DNA of 64,000 nucleotides from Brevibacterium spongiae (GTDB taxonomy: Bacteria > Actinomycetota > Actinomycetes > Actinomycetales > Brevibacteriaceae). The DNA lies in the NCBI RefSeq assembly GCF_026168515.1, contig NZ_CP093443.1, positions 2,666,001 through 2,730,000 on the forward strand, in the 5' to 3' direction. This document shows positions 59,728-64,000 of this stretch, piece by piece. Made by a program: the position numbers and the translations under genes. The stretch's first letter is position 1. Each line of letters begins with the position of its first letter. The notes beneath the pieces are model-generated. The model was given only the letters and a program-made list of their open reading frames with translations, was not told where the DNA came from and searched no databases.

Positions 59728-62700
59728 TCACGGGATGCGCTGCGATATGACTTTCGACACTCCGTCGCCGTGCATCGTCACACCGTAGAGCGCATCGGCG
59801 ATCTCCATCGTCCGCTTCTGGTGGGTGATGACGATGAGCTGCGAGGAGTCCTGCAGCTCCTCGAACACGGTGAGCAGGCGCGAGAGGTTGAGATCGTCGA
59901 GTGCGGCCTCGACCTCGTCCATGACGTAGAACGGGCTGGGCCGGGCTTTGAAGATCGCCACCAGCATGGCCACCGCCACCAGCGACCGCTCCCCGCCGGA
60001 GAGCAGGGACAGCCGCTTGACCTTCTTGCCTGCCGGCCGGGCGTGGACGTCGACGCCGGTGGTGAGCATATCGTTCGGGTCGGTCAGGCTCAGCGCTCCC
60101 TCACCGCCGGGGAAGAGCCGGGAGAAGATGTCCTCGAACTCCCGCGCGGTGTCCGCATACGCCTCGGCGAAGACGCGTTCGACATGCTTGTCGACTTCCT
60201 CGACGAGCTGCATGAGGTCCTTGCGCGAGGCTTCGATGTCCGCGATCTGCTTCTCGAGGAACTGGTGCCGCTCCTTCAGCGCCTCGTATTCCTCGAGTGC
60301 GAGCGGGTTGACCGTGCCGATGCGTTTGAGCGAGGCCGCCGCCTGCTTCTGCCGTTTCTCGACCTCGGTCCGCACATACGGTCGATCCTCGGTGCCCTCT
60401 TCGAACGAGGGAACGGGCAGGTGGGGTCCGAATTCGTCGATGAGCCGGTCGATGCCCAGGCCCGTCTCCTCCTCCGCCCGGTGCGCGATCTCCTCGAGCC
60501 TGAGTCGGTACCGTTCCTTGGCCAGCTCCGCCTCGGCGGCGGCGTCTTTGAGCTTCTGCAGCTGGGTTCTGGTGGTGCCCAGTTCCTCGCCGAGGCGGCC
60601 CTTCTCTTCGCGGAGACCGCCGCGTTCGTCGACGAGGACCTGGATCGCCTCACCGAGTTCGTCCACCGTTGCCTGCGCGAGTTCCGCGGCTTCGGCCGCG
60701 GTCTCAGCGATGAGCTGCGCCGAGGCGGCCGCGCGCTTCTTCTTCGCGATCGTGCGCTGCGTCTGCTCCCGCGCCGCCTCTTCGGCCTTGGCCGCCCGCA
60801 GCAGAGAGTCGACCCGGTCGCTTAAGAACCGGACCCGATCGGCAGCCGAGCGGTGGTTGATCCGCGCCTCGACGAGGTCCTCGGACGACTGCGACACCTG
60901 AGTGCTCAGTTCGTCCCGCCGGGAGGTGTCGACGACTTCGTCGACCTCGGCGGCTCCGGCCAGCGCCGCCTGTGCGGTCTCGACGTCGCGTCGGGCGGCT
61001 TCGAGGCGGGAGTTCAGTTCCGTCTCGTTCTCTTCGGCCCTCTGCAGGCGGGTGCGGGCGACGCCGATCTCGCCGGTGATGCGCGAGACCTCCTCGGCCG
61101 CGGCCATGATCTTCGCATCCGAGGAGTGGAGGGCGTCGAGCGCTGCCGCCGATTCCTGCCGGGCTGCGGCCAGGCGCGGTTCGATGTCGGCGAGCGCAGC
61201 CTTGAGCGTCTCCGTCCGGTCTTCGAGCGCGGTGATCGAGGTGCGGGTGTCCTCGAGCGCGGTCTGGGAGGCCAGCCGGGTGCCCGAGGCGGTGCGGGCT
61301 CGGCTGATGCGCGTGGCCGAGAGCACCTCCCCGTCGACGGTGACCGCGGTGAGTTCGGGGCGGGTGCGCGTCAGGGCGACGCCGGTGCGCGCATCGGGGA
61401 CGCAGACGACACCGTGCAGGGCGGCTGCCAGCAGGGCGCGCAGCTCAGGCATGTCGCTGGTGACGAGTTCGCTCAGCCACCGCAGTTCGTCCTCTTTCAC
61501 GGATTGCTCTGTCGCCGCGGTGTCCTCGGTCGGGGTGCCGATCAGGCTCGCCGGTGTCGGCAGCGGGGCGAGGTCGGTTCGTCCGTTGCCGCCCTTGCCG
61601 GCGGCCGCCTCGGTGCCGGTCGGGATCGTCAGGGACACGTTCGTGTCTTCGCCGAGGTGGTCGAGCACTGCCAGTGCGGCCTCACCGTCGTCGACGATGA
61701 CTCCGGAGACCGTGGTCGACAGTGCGGCGGCAGCGGCCATTTCGAAGCCGGTGGTCACGCTCAGTCGCTCGGTCACTGCGGGACCGACGCCGGGGAGGTT
61801 CGAGTTGACGATGTCTTCGAGGTCGGCTTCGAGCGCGGTGCCCAGTGCCAGCGCTTCGGCACGGGCCTTGGCCGAGGACAGTTCGGAGGCGACCTGCGCC
61901 TGCTGTTCCTGCAGTTCGGTGCGTTCGGACTCGAGTGCTTCCTGGGTCTCCACCGCCTTTTCGTAGGCGGTGTCGAGTTCGGTCTCTCCCGCTTCGACGT
62001 CTTCGACCCCGGTCTCGGCGGTCTCGAGTTCGGCGCTGCGTTCGGCGATGCGGGCTGTGACGGCATCGATCTCGGACCTGTTCGCGGTGATGCGGGCGCC
62101 CAGGTCGGTGATGCGCTCTTCGGCATGGGTCTGCTTCGACTGCAGGGCGGATCTGTTCTTCACGGCCTCGGTGATGGCGATCTGGGCGGCTTTGACCTCG
62201 TCTTCGGCGGTGCGCAGGGCCTGGGTGAGTTCTTCCTTGCGCTGCTGAGTGGCTTCGAGCGCGGTGTTCGTCTCGGTCACTGCCGCCTCGGCGTCGGTGA
62301 GTTCGTCCTTGAACCGAGCGGCTTGGGCGCGCAGCTCATCGGGCGATTTGGATTCGCGGCGGCCCAGGCTCGCAACCTCCGAGAGCAGGTGGGAGCGTTT
62401 GTCCTCGGCGCGCTGGCTCAGGCCCTGGGCGCGCACGATCTGCGTCTGGGTCTTCGACTCCGCGGTCCGCTGCGCCTCGAGTTCTGCGTCGAGGCCGGAC
62501 AGGCGGGTTTCGATCTCGCTCAGGCGCGCCTCGGTGGTGGTGCGGAGCCGGTCGAGTTCGGTGATGCGGTCGCTGTGGTCCTCGCCTTCGCTCGTCGTCG
62601 CCAGTGAGGACTGCATGCGCACCGCGTCATCGGCGAGCAGGCGGGCGGTGGCGTCGCGCAGAGTGGCTTGGACGGTGGCGGCCTTCGCCGCGGCTTCGGC

Positions 62701-63324
62701 CTGTCTGCCCAGGGGTCCGAGCTGACGGTTGAGTTCAGTGCGCAGGTCGGTGAGGCGGTCGAGGTTCGTCTGCAGGCCGGTGAGTTTGCGGACCGCTTTG
62801 TCTTTGCGGCGCCGGTGTTTGAGGACTCCGGCGGCTTCTTCGATGAAGCTGCGACGCTCCAGTGGGTCGGCGTGGAGGATCGCGTCGAGGCGGCCTTGGC
62901 CGACGATGACGTGCATCTCTTTGCCCAGGCCGGAGTCGTTGAGGAGCTCTTGGATGTCGAGCAGTCGGGCGGGGGCCCCGTTGACGGCGTATTCGGATCC
63001 GCCGGTGCGGAACAGGGTCCGCGAGATCGTCACCTCGGTGTAGTCGACGGGGATGGCTCCGTCGGTGTTGTCGATGGTCAGAGTCACCTCGGCGCGGCCC
63101 AGAGCCTGGCGCTTCGAGGTGCCGGCGAAGATCACGTCGTCCATCTTCCCGCCGCGCAGGTTCTTCGCACCCTGTTCGCCCATCACCCAGGACAGGGCGT
63201 CGACGACATTGGATTTGCCTGAGCCGTTGGGACCGACGACGCACGTGATGCCCGGCTCGAATCTGAGAGTCGTTGCCGAGGCAAAGGACTTGAATCCCCG
63301 CAGTGTCAGGCTTTTGAGATGCAT
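59728..63324 (-). CDS. smc: Chromosome segregation protein SMC
   Basis: A 1198-residue condensin ATPase. The N-terminal head has Walker A GPNGSGKS at residues 31-38 and the family start LKSLTLRGFKSFASATTLRF. Long coiled coils flank a hinge near residues 500-650 (LPGVGPAVTERLSVTTGFEM). The C-terminal head has the signature LSGGERSLVAVAML and Walker B FYVMDEVEAALDDLN. The ATG at 63324 is preferred to the one at 63339 because the conserved N-terminus begins there. The usual neighbours rnc and mutM are absent on its upstream side, where tRNA-Asn lies divergently. Confidence 0.96.
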   Translation of the reverse strand: MHLKSLTLRGFKSFASATTLRFEPGITCVVGPNGSGKSNVVDALSWVMGEQGAKNLRGGKMDDVIFAGTSKRQALGRAEVTLTIDNTDGAIPVDYTEVTISRTLFRTGGSEYAVNGAPARLLDIQELLNDSGLGKEMHVIVGQGRLDAILHADPLERRSFIEEAAGVLKHRRRKDKAVRKLTGLQTNLDRLTDLRTELNRQLGPLGRQAEAAAKAATVQATLRDATARLLADDAVRMQSSLATTSEGEDHSDRITELDRLRTTTEARLSEIETRLSGLDAELEAQRTAESKTQTQIVRAQGLSQRAEDKRSHLLSEVASLGRRESKSPDELRAQAARFKDELTDAEAAVTETNTALEATQQRKEELTQALRTAEDEVKAAQIAITEAVKNRSALQSKQTHAEERITDLGARITANRSEIDAVTARIAERSAELETAETGVEDVEAGETELDTAYEKAVETQEALESERTELQEQQAQVASELSSAKARAEALALGTALEADLEDIVNSNLPGVGPAVTERLSVTTGFEMAAAAALSTTVSGVIVDDGEAALAVLDHLGEDTNVSLTIPTGTEAAAGKGGNGRTDLAPLPTPASLIGTPTEDTAATEQSVKEDELRWLSELVTSDMPELRALLAAALHGVVCVPDARTGVALTRTRPELTAVTVDGEVLSATRISRARTASGTRLASQTALEDTRTSITALEDRTETLKAALADIEPRLAAARQESAAALDALHSSDAKIMAAAEEVSRITGEIGVARTRLQRAEENETELNSRLEAARRDVETAQAALAGAAEVDEVVDTSRRDELSTQVSQSSEDLVEARINHRSAADRVRFLSDRVDSLLRAAKAEEAAREQTQRTIAKKKRAAASAQLIAETAAEAAELAQATVDELGEAIQVLVDERGGLREEKGRLGEELGTTRTQLQKLKDAAAEAELAKERYRLRLEEIAHRAEEETGLGIDRLIDEFGPHLPVPSFEEGTEDRPYVRTEVEKRQKQAAASLKRIGTVNPLALEEYEALKERHQFLEKQIADIEASRKDLMQLVEEVDKHVERVFAEAYADTAREFEDIFSRLFPGGEGALSLTDPNDMLTTGVDVHARPAGKKVKRLSLLSGGERSLVAVAMLVAIFKARPSPFYVMDEVEAALDDLNLSRLLTVFEELQDSSQLIVITHQKRTMEIADALYGVTMHGDGVSKVISQRIP

Positions 63325-63410
63325 ATTGGGCACCAGCATATCCGGGCAGGCGGCAAGATCCTGAATCTTTTGGTAGAGTTTCTCCTCGTGCGTAGGCGAC
63401 TGCGCCGTTT

Positions 63411-63483
63411 TCCTCCGTAGCTCAGTTGGCAGAGCATTCGACTGTTAATCGAAGGGTCGCTGGTTCGAGCCCAGCCGGGGGAG
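63411..63483 (+). tRNA. tRNA-Asn (anticodon GTT)
   Basis: A 73-base cloverleaf without encoded CCA. The acceptor TCCTCCG pairs with CGGGGGA (one wobble); the D arm is GCTC-AGTTGGCA-GAGC; the anticodon stem TTCGA/TCGAA encloses CTGTTAA with anticodon GTT; the T arm is GCTGG-TTCGAGC-CCAGC. All paired arms are complete. It reads AAC and AAU codons. Confidence 0.97.
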
Positions 63484-63491
63484 CTGGAAGG

Positions 63492-63515
63492 GGCCCCGTC
63501 GTGCGCGACGGGGCC
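63492..63515 (+). terminator. Terminator after tRNA-Asn
   Basis: GGCCCCGTCG and CGACGGGGCC pair perfectly over ten bases around TGCG and are followed by TCTGACTTTT. It begins eight bases after the tRNA. Confidence 0.85.
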
Positions 63516-63764
63516 TCTGACTTTTCACCGCGGGTTTGTGGCGGTGAAGCGCAGTGAAGGCGACCGAAAATGGTCCGAGGAGACGAAAACACTCCACAGT
63601 TCGCTCATTGTCTGCAAAGATCATGTGAGAGGCGATCGGGTGCACTCTGCTCGGATCGTTTCGGAGCCAGTCCGATGCCGTCCAGTCAAGGAAGGAATGC
63701 CGAAGGGAATGCCTGCCCTCCTCTGCAGCATCGAGGGGCCCGCATCCGATCGGCCCGATTGAGC

Positions 63765-64000
63765 ATGAGCAGTGAACACAGCAAAACACAGGAGCTCATC
63801 GAGCACCTGAAGAATCCGACGACGAAGCAGAAGCCGCTGCGGCGCCAGGGGCTCGACAAGATCGTCTTCTTCGCCGCCGGCATCCTCGCCGTGGCTTTCG
63901 TCGTCTGGGGCTTCGTCGCCCCCGACAGCCTCGGAACCGTCGCCGGCACCCTGCTGACCGGCGTGATGGACAACTTCGGTTGGCTCTTCGTCATCGCCGC
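63765..64000 (+). CDS. BCCT family transporter, N-terminal fragment
   Basis: The first 78 codons run to the window end. After a charged cytoplasmic N-terminus (KTQELIEHLKNPTTKQKPLR) comes a membrane segment with FFAAGILAVAFVVWGFVAPD, then TGVMDNFGWLFVIAA, which match the first helices of betaine/carnitine/choline transporters. These symporters import osmoprotectants or related amines. The 249 bases before it hold no other gene; TTCACCGC and GCGGTGAA form an inverted repeat at 63524-63548. The ATG is the only plausible start, though its ribosome binding site is weak. Confidence 0.82.
   Translation, partial: MSSEHSKTQELIEHLKNPTTKQKPLRRQGLDKIVFFAAGILAVAFVVWGFVAPDSLGTVAGTLLTGVMDNFGWLFVIA

Noticed and set aside
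60853..62607. 584-codon plus-strand frame opposite smc
   Set aside because: Gly/Leu/Arg-rich shadow of the coiled-coil codons of smc; no independent support.

Overview
This window is a chromosomal housekeeping region of a high-GC actinobacterium. Gene order (rimP-nusA-ylxR-infB-rbfA-truB-ribF-rpsO-pnp-M16 peptidase; ispG-GNAT-rseP-dxr; rlmN-cdsA-frr-pyrH-tsf-rpsB; xerC-dprA-comM-yraN-DUF2469-rnhB-lepB-rplS-trmD-rimM-khpA-rpsP-ffh-amtB-ftsY-smc) is the conserved actinobacterial backbone. The SatD-type regulator, the separate small DivIVA protein and the protein sequences suggest Micrococcales, most likely Brevibacterium. That genus-level guess is an overall impression and was not tested by a database search. 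I see no rRNA, phage, insertion sequence or CRISPR array. One tRNA (Asn, GTT) lies near the right end.

Layout. 1-6 kb: a minus-strand catabolic cluster made of an amino-acid dehydrogenase, an ADP-forming acyl-CoA synthetase, a TPP-dependent 2-oxo-acid enzyme and an acyl-CoA dehydrogenase cut by the window edge. It is preceded by a perfect TetR-type operator and a TetR gene. 6-20 kb: RNA and translation genes (M16 peptidase, pnp, rpsO, ribF, a membrane protein with a SatD regulator, truB, a secreted protein, rbfA, infB, ylxR, nusA, rimP). 20-28 kb: a plus-strand lipoprotein/kinase pair, then a TSUP transporter and proS facing an NrtR-like regulator and an S4 protein, then a GNAT. 27-43 kb: MEP-pathway genes ispG and dxr with rseP, a serine hydrolase and a glutaryl-CoA-type dehydrogenase on the plus strand, a PrmC-like methyltransferase, a DivIVA protein, rlmN, cdsA, frr, pyrH, tsf and rpsB. 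43-64 kb: a secreted M23-M15 peptidoglycan enzyme, xerC, the DNA-processing genes, rnhB, two signal peptidases, the rplS-trmD-rimM-khpA-rpsP group, ffh, amtB, ftsY, smc, tRNA-Asn and the start of a BCCT transporter.

How the genes work together: most serve translation (IF2, S15, S2, EF-Ts, RRF, L19, S16, RbfA, RimM, RimP, TruB, TrmD, RlmN, ProRS), RNA decay (PNPase), SRP targeting (Ffh, FtsY) with secretion (two LepB), isoprenoid and phospholipid supply (IspG, Dxr, CdsA) and chromosome handling (SMC, XerC, DprA, ComM, RNase HII).

I found no clearly new multi-gene system. The most notable signals are in-frame tandem repeats, often with an 18-bp period, that enlarge loops of several unrelated enzymes; a TetR operator and a SatD promoter/operator; an NrtR-like protein with a broken Nudix box; a PrmC relative lacking the Asn of its NPPY motif; a terminator-like UUCG hairpin inside the 5' end of the second lepB; and an amtB locus without its usual glnK and glnD neighbours but with a GlnR-like box.
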